DNA of 64,000 nucleotides, from positions 1 to 64,000 of the forward strand of contig CAJMNI010000006.1 of the NCBI GenBank assembly GCA_905214735.1. Direction: 5' to 3'. Both the position numbers and the translations under genes were made by a program. How positions within the stretch are numbered: the first letter of the stretch is position 1; each line of letters opens with the position of its first letter. Shown piece by piece: positions 51,564 to 60,863 of this stretch. The DNA comes from an uncultured bacterium (lineage in GTDB: Bacteria > Bacteroidota > Bacteroidia > Bacteroidales > Muribaculaceae). The notes beneath the pieces are model-generated. The model was given only the letters and a program-made list of their open reading frames with translations, ran no database searches and had not been told where the DNA came from.

Positions 51564-52510
51564 GGCTTCTTTTTGGGAGCGTCGTTCGACGCCGTTTTCT
51601 TGTGGTTGTTGGTGTCGGCGGGAGCCGTCGCAGCCGCCGAGTCGGCCGATTGCCTTATCGCTGTCGCGTTGCCGCCGTCGGGAAGAGTGGCCTCCTCGAG
51701 GTCGATCTCTTCGGTGTCTTCCTCCGGAACGTTAAGGCGCGTCTTGTCGCGGCGGGTGGCCACGATCTGGTCTCTGAACTTCACCGAGATTGTGTCATAT
51801 TCGGCCCAGCCCTTGTAGGGGAGCACCTTGTGGTAGAAGAGCTCCAGGGCATGCTTTTTCTCCTCGAGGCGCGTGGTGTCGCCGAAGTTGATCACATGTC
51901 CCGTGATTCGGGGCACGATGATCAGGTTGTCGGGATCGTTGGCCACTATCATGTTGGTGATCTCCGACAGCAGCGGGTCGCCGTTGATGAAGCGGATCAG
52001 CGGCAGCACGTCGACCGGCCGGAAACGCCGCGTGAAACGGCCGCTCACCACCGGGACATCGTTGAAAAACTCCGCGTTGGAGTCGATATGCTTCCCGTCT
52101 TTGTTGATATAGTAGGAATTGTCGGAGAAAAATACCCTCATCACCGGCACCATCGGCACCACTCTGACCGAGAGCTTTCCGTCGGAGGCGAGCATGCAGT
52201 TGACTGTCTCGAAATTGGAGAGCCGGCGGAGATATTTCTCGATGTCGTGGGTGTTGATCGCCTTGAAAGGTGAGCCCACGATCTTGCCGGGATATTTCTG
52301 AAGCTCGAGCAGGACTCCCCGGCTGATCACGGAGTCCATTGGCCGGCGCAAAGCTGCGTCGGCAAGGCCGTCGCCCTCCACGCTCACCTCGATGCCGGTG
52401 CAGACATGGCTTGCCGCCTCCTGCCGGGCCCACACCGTGATGCAGCACGCGTAGGCGACCAGAAGCGTCAGAATCGTCCATTTGATGATTGTGTTCCGTT
52501 TTGTAGCCAT
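51560..52510 (-). CDS. ftsQ: Cell division protein FtsQ
   Basis: A 316-residue bitopic protein: one N-terminal transmembrane helix (WTILTLLVAYACCITVW near residue 10), then a periplasmic POTRA-like and beta domain (VNCMLASDGKLSVRVVPMVP near 103, NMIVANDPDNLIIVPRITG near 184). Position between murC and ftsA supports the call. The C-terminal 70 residues are acidic and Ala/Thr-rich low complexity. It links early and late divisome parts by binding FtsL. Confidence 0.88.
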   Translation of the reverse strand: MATKRNTIIKWTILTLLVAYACCITVWARQEAASHVCTGIEVSVEGDGLADAALRRPMDSVISRGVLLELQKYPGKIVGSPFKAINTHDIEKYLRRLSNFETVNCMLASDGKLSVRVVPMVPVMRVFFSDNSYYINKDGKHIDSNAEFFNDVPVVSGRFTRRFRPVDVLPLIRFINGDPLLSEITNMIVANDPDNLIIVPRITGHVINFGDTTRLEEKKHALELFYHKVLPYKGWAEYDTISVKFRDQIVATRRDKTRLNVPEEDTEEIDLEEATLPDGGNATAIRQSADSAAATAPADTNNHKKTASNDAPKKKP

Positions 52511-52538
52511 CCTGTGTATTTGTCTCCGTAGGAGATTT

Positions 52539-53996
52539 TCAGCTTTCGAGAGCTTCTTTGATGTCGGGGAGCATGCGGTCGATGTCGGCGGCCCCCAATG
52601 TCATCAGAATTTCAAAATTACTATTTTTTATCAACCCGAGCAAATCTTTTCGCTCGCAATATCTTTTTTCTCTGCTTTTTACATCGTTGAGAATCGTGAA
52701 AGTCGATATTCCCGGAATCGGAAGTTCCCTTGCGGGATAAATTTCGGGCATGATGACTTCGTCGGCTTCGCTGAGGGCGTCGGCGAAATCGGGTGCGAAA
52801 TCTCGCGTGCGGGTGTAGAGATGGGGCTGAAAGATCACCGTGAGCTTTTTGCCGGGGTAAAGCTTTTTGACTGAGCGGATTGAGGCTCTGACTTCGTTGG
52901 GGCTGTGGGCGTAATCGTCGATAAGCACCGGGCCGATGACAGGGCCATCCTCGACCCCCTTCCGGCCGTCGAGCCAGATTTCGAAGCGGCGTTTGGCTCC
53001 CTTGAACGAGGCGAGTCCGCGGCGCACTTCGTCGGGTGTGGCCCCGGCGAGTATTGCCGCTGCGGCTGCCGCCACGGCATTCTCCACATTGATCTCCACC
53101 GGCACTCCCGGGCTCAGGTTCTCTATCTTCAGTCCGTCGGGACCCATCAGGGTGAAGAGAATGCGGCCGTCGCCGATGCGCACGTCGTCGGCCCACCAGT
53201 CGGCGTGCCCCTTTTTAGATCCACCGCTTCCCTTTTCCGGCCTGAGGTCGGCGTCGGTTGCGGCTGCTCCTTCGTAGGTGTAGACCCTGACTCCCTCCTT
53301 TACGTCGGGCTTGAATTTGAGGCCGGTGTGCATGATCAGGTTCCCGCCCGGCTTAATGAGCGAAGTGAAGATCGAGAAGGCCTCGAGATAATGCTCCTCG
53401 TCGCCGTAAATGTCGAGATGGTCGGGATCTGTCGATGTGACCACGGCCGTCCAGGGGGAGAGCTGATGGAAACTGCGGTCGTATTCGTCGGCTTCGATCA
53501 CGCTATAGCGGGAATTTTCCTGCAGCACGAGATTGCTGCCGATATTGCGGAGGATTCCGCCGAGAAAGGCTGTGCACCCCTGCTCGGTGTCGCGCAAGAT
53601 GTTGGCGATCATGGAGCTCGTGGTGGTCTTGCCATGGCTTCCGGCCACGCAGATGCCGCGCGTCGAGCGGGTGATGCGGCCCAGGAGGGCGGCGCGTTTC
53701 ACGACCTCGAATCCCCTCTCCCTGAAGAAGGAGAGGATGCGGTTTTCGGCGGGCACCGCCGGAGTGTAGACCACGAGCGTAGTGGCCGGGTCGCGGAAAG
53801 CCTCCGGGATCGCCGCCGCGTCGTCGGCGTAGGTGATCTCGGCTCCCTCCTCCGTCAGTTGGTCGGTGAGCTGCGATTCGGTGCGGTCGTAACCGGCCAC
53901 CGGCACTCCGTGGCGCAGATAATACCTCACAAGATTGGCCATGCCGATGCCTCCGGCCCCCACAAAATATATCCTCTTTATCTCTTTATCTTCCAT
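52539..53996 (-). CDS. murC: UDP-N-acetylmuramate-L-alanine ligase
   Basis: Adds L-Ala to UDP-MurNAc with ATP. 485 residues. It opens with IYFVGAGGIGMANLVRYYLR near residue 9, the ATP loop is VAGSHGKTTTSSMI near 116, and RFEIWLDG with DDYAHSPNEVRA lies near 325-368. The family fold is complete and the gene sits between murG and ftsQ, as is normal. Confidence 0.96.
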   Translation of the reverse strand: MEDKEIKRIYFVGAGGIGMANLVRYYLRHGVPVAGYDRTESQLTDQLTEEGAEITYADDAAAIPEAFRDPATTLVVYTPAVPAENRILSFFRERGFEVVKRAALLGRITRSTRGICVAGSHGKTTTSSMIANILRDTEQGCTAFLGGILRNIGSNLVLQENSRYSVIEADEYDRSFHQLSPWTAVVTSTDPDHLDIYGDEEHYLEAFSIFTSLIKPGGNLIMHTGLKFKPDVKEGVRVYTYEGAAATDADLRPEKGSGGSKKGHADWWADDVRIGDGRILFTLMGPDGLKIENLSPGVPVEINVENAVAAAAAAILAGATPDEVRRGLASFKGAKRRFEIWLDGRKGVEDGPVIGPVLIDDYAHSPNEVRASIRSVKKLYPGKKLTVIFQPHLYTRTRDFAPDFADALSEADEVIMPEIYPARELPIPGISTFTILNDVKSREKRYCERKDLLGLIKNSNFEILMTLGAADIDRMLPDIKEALES

Positions 53997-53997
53997 T

Positions 53998-55098
53998 TTA
54001 CTTCTTGAGAATCTTGATCACTTCGTCGGCGATGCGCCTGTCGCTGTTGGGAAGGGCGCATTTGCTGATGTTTTCGCTGAGGGCTTTAAGCAGAGCGGGG
54101 TCGGATTCCGCTTTCACGATCTCGGCCACGAGCTTCTCGCGAGCCTCGGCGTCGGGAATCATCAGCGCCGCCTTTTTGGCCACGAGAGCCATGGCGTTTT
54201 TCGTCTGATGGTCTTCCGACACATTGGGCGAAGGCACGAGGATGGCCGGTTTGCCGAGGAGCTCGAGCTCGCTGATCGAGCCTGCTCCGGCGCGCGACAC
54301 CACGAGGTCGGCCGCTGCGTAGGCCGAGGCCATGTCGGTGATGAATTTGGTCACCACCACCCCTTTCATTCCCTTGGCTGCCTGCTGGCCGCGGTCGCCG
54401 AAATTCTTGCCTGTCTGCCAGATGAGCTGGATGCCGCGGTCGTTGAGGTCGTGCAGGCCCTGCTCGATGCTCTCGTTGAGCGTCAGGGCGCCAAGGCTGC
54501 CGCCGACCACGAGCACCGTAGGCCGCTTCGGATTCAGTCCGAAACTTTCGCGGGCTTTCTCCTTGTCGGCTTTTTTGGCGAGGAGGTCTTTGCGGACCGG
54601 GTTGCCGGTCATCACGATCTTGTCGGCGGGGAAGAAGCGCTCCATTCCCTCATAGGCCACGCAGATGGCGCGGGCTTTTTTCCCGAGGAGCTTGTTGGTG
54701 ACTCCGGCGTAGGAGTTCTGTTCCTGGAGCAGCGTGGGCACGCCGAGACGCTGCGCCGCCTTCAGGGTCGGTCCGGAGCAATAGCCGCCGACTCCGATGG
54801 CTATGTCGGGATTGAAATCCTTCACTATGCGGCGGGCCATCGCGAGAGACTTGCGAAGCTTCAGAAGCACTCCGAAATTTCGCCAGAGACGCTTGCGGTC
54901 GAACCCGGCCACGGGCAAGCCCTTGATGGGATATCCTGCGGCCGGTACCTTTTCCATTTCCATGCGGTTGTCGGCTCCGACAAAGAGTATGTCGGCACCG
55001 AGGCGCTCCTTGAGCTCGTTGGCAATCGACAGGGCCGGGAAGATATGCCCTCCCGTGCCGCCGCCGCTGATCAGTATTTTCGGTTTGTTGTCAGTCAT
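53998..55098 (-). CDS. murG: Undecaprenyl-PP-MurNAc-pentapeptide GlcNAc transferase
   Basis: Makes lipid II from lipid I on the inner face of the membrane. A GT28-type GT-B protein of 366 residues from the ATG at 55098 (an upstream GTG would add 5 residues). Donor and acceptor motifs: ISGGGTGGHIFPALSIANEL near residue 9, GVGGYCSGPTLKAAQ near 94, and the donor site SRAGAGSISELELLGKPAIL near 265. Position in the cluster agrees. Confidence 0.96.
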   Translation of the reverse strand: MTDNKPKILISGGGTGGHIFPALSIANELKERLGADILFVGADNRMEMEKVPAAGYPIKGLPVAGFDRKRLWRNFGVLLKLRKSLAMARRIVKDFNPDIAIGVGGYCSGPTLKAAQRLGVPTLLQEQNSYAGVTNKLLGKKARAICVAYEGMERFFPADKIVMTGNPVRKDLLAKKADKEKARESFGLNPKRPTVLVVGGSLGALTLNESIEQGLHDLNDRGIQLIWQTGKNFGDRGQQAAKGMKGVVVTKFITDMASAYAAADLVVSRAGAGSISELELLGKPAILVPSPNVSEDHQTKNAMALVAKKAALMIPDAEAREKLVAEIVKAESDPALLKALSENISKCALPNSDRRIADEVIKILKK

Positions 55099-55126
55099 TT
55101 TTCTTTGTGACACAAGGTCTTTTATT

Positions 55127-56596
55127 TTATGCAGTGGTGCCGCTGTAGTTGGCGGCCTGCATGTCGTCGGGAAGAGTCTTCATCTCCTCCTTCACGTCGT
55201 TCTTGTTTTTCGAATGGGCGGCGAATCGGCTCACGGAGAGCATGATTCCCAGCGCCGCCGACATCACGAGCACGCTTGTTCCCCCTTTCGATATCAGCGG
55301 GAGCGGCTGTCCCGACACGGGGAATAACCCGGTGACGATCGCCATGTGGACAAATGCCTGAAGCACTATCATCACGGCGCAGCCAAGGATGAGGAATGCC
55401 GGGAAAGCCCGGGAGCATTTGTAGGCTATTCGGCCCGCTCGGGCCACGAGAAGCATATAGAGCAACAGGATCAGCGCTCCGCCGACAAATCCGGTGTCTT
55501 CGACGATGATCGAATAGATATAGTCGGAGAAGGCGAGGGGCAGGCGCGCGCTCTCGCGCGAATTGCCCGGACCCTGGCCGAAGAGGCCGCCGTTGGCCTG
55601 GGCGAATTTCGAGAAGATCACCTGACGGTTATAGTCGTCGATGGGATCGTCGGGGTTGACGCCCTCTATAAAGCGGGTGATGCGCCCTTTGTGGGTGCCG
55701 GTGCGGTTCACACCTTCGTCTGACTCACCGACGACCAGGGCGCCCCCGGCTCCCGACTGCCTGATGAGCTGCTGCTCTTTCTCCACGCGGTCGAACTCGG
55801 TGGTGCTCGGAGTGACATATTTGATCGACACGAGAGCGGCCACGCCGATGGCGTAGATTCCCATCACGGTGAAGAACTTGCGCCACTGGATGCCTCCGAT
55901 CAGCATCATGCAGATGCTCACGAGCATCAGCAGGATGGTGTTGGTCAGACCGTTGCGCCATAGGCAGGCACCGAACACCACGACCACTATCCCGGCGACG
56001 ATCACCCCTTTCGTGGTGACTCCGCCGGGCGTCTGGTTCTTACCCAATATCGAGGCCAGCAGACAGACCACCGAGAGCTTGACGATCTCGGCCGGCTGGA
56101 TGGTGAAGCCTCCGATGTTGATGGCCCGCTGGGCGCCGTTGATTTCCTCGCCGATAAAGGAGGATAGCAGCAGCAATCCCAGCGACAGGATGGCGAAGGC
56201 CCATGCGAATTTGCTTATGATCGTGTAGGGGGTGCGCTGCAGCCAGAGCACGATGCCGAGGCCCATCACCAGAAAGATCACGTGGCGGATGAGCGGACCG
56301 TAGACGTTTTCCCCCTTGATTTCAGTGCTGGAGGCGGAGAAAAGTTCCACCACGCTGATCACGAGGAGCATGATGTAAATGCCCCAGATATAAGGGTCGG
56401 GGCGGTTGAATTTCTTGCTGGCCTTGGGGTCGGGCTTTTTTACGGCGGCCCTGCTGTCGGAAGCAGCAGTAGCAGCCGAAGCAGCCGTGGCACCCGCAGT
56501 CCGGCTTGGCCGGCTACCGTTTCTCGCGGCTACCGGTCGCCCGTCGATGGTCTCGCGGATGTCGAGTCCCCCGAGTATTTCGTCGTTTTCTCCCAT
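55127..56596 (-). CDS. ftsW: Cell division protein FtsW (SEDS glycosyltransferase)
   Basis: Polymerises septal peptidoglycan glycan with its partner transpeptidase FtsI. 489 residues with about 10 membrane helices. The SEDS-type segments are present: GAQRAINIGGFTIQPAEIVK near residue 157, LPLAFSDYIYSIIVEDTGF near 352 and FPVSGQPLPLISKGGTSVL near 426. It has a longer N-terminal cytoplasmic tail (about 70 residues) that is rich in Ala, Ser and Lys and of low complexity, absent from E. coli FtsW. The neighbours murD and murG are in the usual order. Confidence 0.95.
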   Translation of the reverse strand: MGENDEILGGLDIRETIDGRPVAARNGSRPSRTAGATAASAATAASDSRAAVKKPDPKASKKFNRPDPYIWGIYIMLLVISVVELFSASSTEIKGENVYGPLIRHVIFLVMGLGIVLWLQRTPYTIISKFAWAFAILSLGLLLLSSFIGEEINGAQRAINIGGFTIQPAEIVKLSVVCLLASILGKNQTPGGVTTKGVIVAGIVVVVFGACLWRNGLTNTILLMLVSICMMLIGGIQWRKFFTVMGIYAIGVAALVSIKYVTPSTTEFDRVEKEQQLIRQSGAGGALVVGESDEGVNRTGTHKGRITRFIEGVNPDDPIDDYNRQVIFSKFAQANGGLFGQGPGNSRESARLPLAFSDYIYSIIVEDTGFVGGALILLLYMLLVARAGRIAYKCSRAFPAFLILGCAVMIVLQAFVHMAIVTGLFPVSGQPLPLISKGGTSVLVMSAALGIMLSVSRFAAHSKNKNDVKEEMKTLPDDMQAANYSGTTA

Positions 56597-56634
56597 ATAA
56601 GATTCTTGGTCATTAGATTTGTGAGGCCGGCGTG

Positions 56635-57990
56635 TCAGTCGGCGTTTTTCTCTTTGAGGGCGCGCACTGCGGCCTTGAATTTGTCGCCGCGGTCTTCATA
56701 GCTCGAGAAGAGGTCGAAGCTGGCGCAACAGGGCGAAAGGAGCACAGTGTCCCCTTTCTGAGCGAGCTCGCGGCAGGCCGCCACTGCATCTTCCAGCGAA
56801 TGGGTGTCGCGGATTTCTTTCACCTTGCCCCCGAAGAAGTCGAGCAGCTTGGCATTGTCTTTACCCATGCAGACGATGGCGCGAACCTTTTCCGACACGA
56901 GTTCCTCGATCTCCGAATAGTCGTTCCCCTTGTCTTTGCCGCCGAGAATCAGCACTGTCGGCGTCTTCATGCTTTCGAGCGCATACCAGGTGGAATTGAC
57001 GTTGGTGGCCTTTGAATCGTTGACCCATCTCACTCCGTCGACCTCACGGACGAACTCCAGGCGATGCTCCACGGCTTCGAAATCCATAAGAGCCTCGCGG
57101 ATGGTGTCTTTCTTGATCTTGAGGATGGAGGCGGAAAGTCCGGCCGCCATTGAATTGTAGAGGTTGTGAAGGCCGGAGAGGGAGAGTTTGTCGCGCGGAA
57201 TGTCCCATACCTCCATCGGAGTGTCGAATTTCACGATTCCGTTCTCCACGTAAGCGTGGCTGTCGGGCTCCTTGTGCTCGCTGAAGGGGAGCTGCATCGC
57301 CTCCACCTGGATGTTGCGGATCTGGGCCTTCACGATCGGATCATCCTGCCAGTAGATGAAGTAATCGTCGGGAGTCTGGTTGCGGAGAATCCGGAACTTG
57401 GCCGCCACATAATTCTCCATCTTGTGGTCGTAGCGGTCCATGTGGTCGGGCGTGATGTTCATGATCACGGCGATGTTGGCCTTGAAGTCATACATGTTCT
57501 CCAGCTGGAAGCTCGAGAGCTCTATCACGTAGATCTCATGGTCTTCGCGGGCCACCTGGTAGGCAAGGCTCTTGCCGACGTTTCCGGCAAGCCCCACGTC
57601 GAGGCCGGCCTTGCGGAGAATATGGTAGGTGAGTAGGGTAGTGGTGGTTTTCCCGTTGCTGCCGGTGATGCAGACCATGCGGGCGTCGGTGTAGCGGCCC
57701 GCGAATTCGATTTCCGAAAGCACGGGCGTCCCCTTTTCCATGAATTTCTTCACCAGGGGGGCTGTCGGCGGGATGCCGGGACTCTTCACCACGATGTCGG
57801 CGTCGAGAAGAAGGCTTTCGGTGTGGCCCCCCTCCTCGAAACGTATATCTTCATCCTGCAGCATGCGGCGGTATTTTTCCGGGATCTTCCCCATGTCGCT
57901 CAGGATCACGTCCATTCCCTTGACTTTGCCGAGCACTGCGGCTCCCGCGCCGCTTTCGCCTCCGCCCAGCACCACTAATTTTTCTGCCAT
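56635..57990 (-). CDS. murD: UDP-N-acetylmuramoyl-L-alanine-D-glutamate ligase
   Basis: Adds D-Glu to the growing muropeptide with ATP. 451 residues. Motifs: VVLGGGESGAGAAVLGK near residue 5, CITGSNGKTTTTLLTYHIL near 112, NITPDHMDRYDHKMENYVAA near 177 and NDSKATNVNSTWYAL near 313. It is the usual cluster member between mraY and ftsW. Confidence 0.96.
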   Translation of the reverse strand: MAEKLVVLGGGESGAGAAVLGKVKGMDVILSDMGKIPEKYRRMLQDEDIRFEEGGHTESLLLDADIVVKSPGIPPTAPLVKKFMEKGTPVLSEIEFAGRYTDARMVCITGSNGKTTTTLLTYHILRKAGLDVGLAGNVGKSLAYQVAREDHEIYVIELSSFQLENMYDFKANIAVIMNITPDHMDRYDHKMENYVAAKFRILRNQTPDDYFIYWQDDPIVKAQIRNIQVEAMQLPFSEHKEPDSHAYVENGIVKFDTPMEVWDIPRDKLSLSGLHNLYNSMAAGLSASILKIKKDTIREALMDFEAVEHRLEFVREVDGVRWVNDSKATNVNSTWYALESMKTPTVLILGGKDKGNDYSEIEELVSEKVRAIVCMGKDNAKLLDFFGGKVKEIRDTHSLEDAVAACRELAQKGDTVLLSPCCASFDLFSSYEDRGDKFKAAVRALKEKNAD

Positions 57991-58056
57991 TTTATATAAG
58001 TGCGGTTAATTGTCTGAAATTGAATAAAGTTAGTTTTATAAGTCTCTCTCCTCCGA

Positions 58057-59322
58057 TCAGCGGATCTTCAGCGTCACGAAAGTGAGCGCGGCCAGAAGGA
58101 TGCCGACGATCCAGAAGCGCGTGGTGATCTTCGGCTCCGGAATTCCGTGGATCGGATGATTCCATTTCACCTTCATCGTCGGGTCGGCGTCTTTCTGGAA
58201 ATGATGGTGGAGCGGGGTCATCTTGAAGATGCGCTGCCCTTCGCCATATCTCTTCTTCGTGTATTTGAAGTAGGCCACCTGCATCATTACCGAAACGTCT
58301 TCGAGGAAGAAGACCAGGCAGAGCAGGGGGATCAGCAGCTCCTTGCGGATGAGGATCGCGAAGACCGCGAGCACGCCTCCGAGCATAAGGCTTCCGGTGT
58401 CGCCCATGAAGACCTGGGCCGGGAAGGCGTTATACCAGAGGAAGCCGACGAGCGCCCCGATGAAGGCGGCGGCATAGACCACCATCTCCTCCGAGCCGGG
58501 GATATACATTATGTTGAGATAGCTCGAATAGATCACGTTGCCCCCCAGATAAGCCATTATCAGGAGGGCCACCCCGATGATGGCCGAAGTCCCCGCGCAA
58601 AGGCCGTCGATTCCGTCGGTGAGGTTGGCGCCGTTGCTGACCGCAGTCACCACAAACACCACCACCATCACGAACACCAGCCAGCCGAGCGTCTCGGCGG
58701 CCTGCTTGTCGGGAATCCACGACGTGAGCCATTCATAGTTGAAGTTGTTGTTTTTCACAAACGGGATGGTGGTCTGCGGCGATTTTATCTGCTGCTGGCT
58801 CACCACGATTTCCGTTTCGTGGGTAGGGGAGACCTCCACCTCGAAATTCTCGCTCATGCGGATGGAAGGGGAGAGCCACATCGTGATGCCGACGAGCAGG
58901 CCGAGGCCCACCTGTCCGGTCACTTTGTATTTCCCTTTCAGGCCGTCTTTGTTATGGAATTTGAGTTTGCGGTAGTCGTCGAGAAAGCCGATGGCTCCCA
59001 TCCAGAGGGTGGCCGTGAGCATGAGAATCATGTAGATGTTGGAGAGATTCCCTATCAGCAGGCAGGGCACCACGATCGAGAGGATGATGATGATTCCGCC
59101 CATCGTGGGCGTTCCTTTTTTCTGCATCTGCCCCTCGAGACCGAGGTTCCTGACCTCCTCGCCTATCTGCATGCGCTGCAGGCGACGGATCACGGAGTGT
59201 CCGAAGATGAGCGCTATGAGCAGGGCGAACGCGAAGGCTATGCCGGCGCGAAACGTGATGTAGCTCATCAGGTTATGGCCCGGGAATGTGAAGTCCAGTT
59301 GATCGAACAGCCAGTAGAACAT
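58057..59322 (-). CDS. mraY: Phospho-N-acetylmuramoyl-pentapeptide transferase
   Basis: Transfers phospho-MurNAc-pentapeptide to undecaprenyl phosphate (lipid I). 421 residues with about 10 membrane helices. Motifs: QKKGTPTMGGIIIILSIVVP near residue 68, FLDDYRKLKF near 113, NLTDGIDGLCAGTSAI near 234, VFMGDTGSLMLGG near 309 and the loop MTPLHHHFQKD near 373. An insert of about 50 residues between the first catalytic loop and NLTDG occurs in other Bacteroidetes. Confidence 0.96.
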   Translation of the reverse strand: MFYWLFDQLDFTFPGHNLMSYITFRAGIAFAFALLIALIFGHSVIRRLQRMQIGEEVRNLGLEGQMQKKGTPTMGGIIIILSIVVPCLLIGNLSNIYMILMLTATLWMGAIGFLDDYRKLKFHNKDGLKGKYKVTGQVGLGLLVGITMWLSPSIRMSENFEVEVSPTHETEIVVSQQQIKSPQTTIPFVKNNNFNYEWLTSWIPDKQAAETLGWLVFVMVVVFVVTAVSNGANLTDGIDGLCAGTSAIIGVALLIMAYLGGNVIYSSYLNIMYIPGSEEMVVYAAAFIGALVGFLWYNAFPAQVFMGDTGSLMLGGVLAVFAILIRKELLIPLLCLVFFLEDVSVMMQVAYFKYTKKRYGEGQRIFKMTPLHHHFQKDADPTMKVKWNHPIHGIPEPKITTRFWIVGILLAALTFVTLKIR

Positions 59323-59352
59323 AACTTTCTGTGTTGAAATTGTCTAAATCGA

Positions 59353-60810
59353 TTATTCTTCGAAGGCGGCCTGCACCTCTTCGCGGTCGTCGAAGTGATG
59401 GCGGACGCCGTTGACTTCCTGATAAGGCTCATGCCCTTTTCCGGCGATGAGGATCACCGTGCCGGGGGCGGCCATCCTGACGGCCGTGCGGATGGCTTCG
59501 CGGCGGTCGGTGATGCAGAGCGTGCGGCGAAGTTCCTGCTCCGTGAGGCCTGCTTTCATGTCGGCGATGATTTGGTCGGGCTCCTCGTTGCGGGGGTTGT
59601 CGCTCGTAAGGATGAGCAGGTCGCTGCGGCATGCGGCCTCGCTGGCCATCATCGGGCGCTTGCCGTGGTCACGGTTGCCTCCGGCGCCAACCACAGTGGT
59701 AACCTTGCCTCCGGCGCCGACAATCTCGCGGATCGTGTCGAGCACATTGACCAGGGCGTCGGGCGTATGGGCGTAGTCGACGATGGCGTAGACTCCCTTG
59801 GGCGAGCGGAATGTCTGGAAACGCCCGGCCACAGGCACGAGCCGGCTCATGTTGACAAGCACTTCCTCCTCCTTGAAGCCGGTGAGGATCGAGGCGCCGT
59901 AGACCGCCGTGAGGTTATAGGCGTTGAAGCGCCCGGTGAACCTCACCTCCACGTCGTGGCCGTTGAGCTGGAGCAGAGTGCCGTCGAGTCGCGTCTCCAC
60001 CACCTTGCAGCGGAAGTCGGCCTCGCTGCGCAGCGAATAGGTGTAGACATGCGCCTTGGTGTTCTGAACCATATACATTCCCGCCTTGTCGTCGGCGTTG
60101 ACCAGCGCGAAAGCGTCGGAATCAAGGCCGTCGAAAAACATTTTCTTGGCGTTCATGTAGTTCTCCACCGTCTTGTGGTAGTCGAGGTGGTCGCGGGTGA
60201 GATTGCTGAACACTGCTCCCTTGAATTTGAGGCCGGCGATGCGGCGCTGCTGGGCGGCGTGGCTCGACACTTCCATGAAGGCATAGTCGCAGCCTGCCTC
60301 CACCATTTCGGCCAGAAGCTCGTTGAGCGTGATCGGGTCGGGAGTGGTGTGGGTGGTGGGGATGGCGCGATCCATCACGTAGTTGCACACCGTGGAGAGA
60401 AGTCCGGCCTTGTAGCCTTCGAATTTCGCCATCTCGTAGAGGAGGGTGGCGGTGGTGGTCTTTCCGTTGGTGCCGGTCACTCCGACGAGCTTCAGCTTAT
60501 GGGAGGGATGGCCGAACCATGCCGAAGCAAGGCGTCCGAGAGCCTCCGCCGAGTCGGCCACGCGGATATATGTGATGCCGTTCTCAAGGGTGGCGGGAAG
60601 GGCTTCGCACACGATCGCCCCCACATGGGCGCTCGCCACGACGGGTATATACTTGTGGCCGTCGGTGGTGACGCCTCTCACAGCCACAAACATCCCCTCT
60701 TTCCCCACTTTGCGGGAGTCGCTTTCCAGACCGACGATGTTTCTGTCGGTATTGCCGATGATCTCCAGAGCCTCTATATCTTCAAGAAGCTTTGTCAACT
60801 TCATTGTCAT
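59353..60810 (-). CDS. murE: UDP-MurNAc-tripeptide synthetase (meso-diaminopimelate type)
   Basis: Adds the third amino acid to the muropeptide. 485 residues. Motifs: [19 protein letters not shown] near residue 111, [13 protein letters not shown] near 182 and [13 protein letters not shown] near 406; the DNPRxE motif is the signature of enzymes that use meso-diaminopimelate, matching the dapB gene in this window. An alternative start two codons in is possible. Confidence 0.95.
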   Translation of the reverse strand: MTMKLTKLLEDIEALEIIGNTDRNIVGLESDSRKVGKEGMFVAVRGVTTDGHKYIPVVASAHVGAIVCEALPATLENGITYIRVADSAEALGRLASAWFGHPSHKLKLVGVTGTNGKTTTATLLYEMAKFEGYKAGLLSTVCNYVMDRAIPTTHTTPDPITLNELLAEMVEAGCDYAFMEVSSHAAQQRRIAGLKFKGAVFSNLTRDHLDYHKTVENYMNAKKMFFDGLDSDAFALVNADDKAGMYMVQNTKAHVYTYSLRSEADFRCKVVETRLDGTLLQLNGHDVEVRFTGRFNAYNLTAVYGASILTGFKEEEVLVNMSRLVPVAGRFQTFRSPKGVYAIVDYAHTPDALVNVLDTIREIVGAGGKVTTVVGAGGNRDHGKRPMMASEAACRSDLLILTSDNPRNEEPDQIIADMKAGLTEQELRRTLCITDRREAIRTAVRMAAPGTVILIAGKGHEPYQEVNGVRHHFDDREEVQAAFEE

Positions 60811-60863
60811 GATTCGATAATTTTATAGATGTTCTGCAGCGGCGCCGCAGCGCCGCTGCCGGT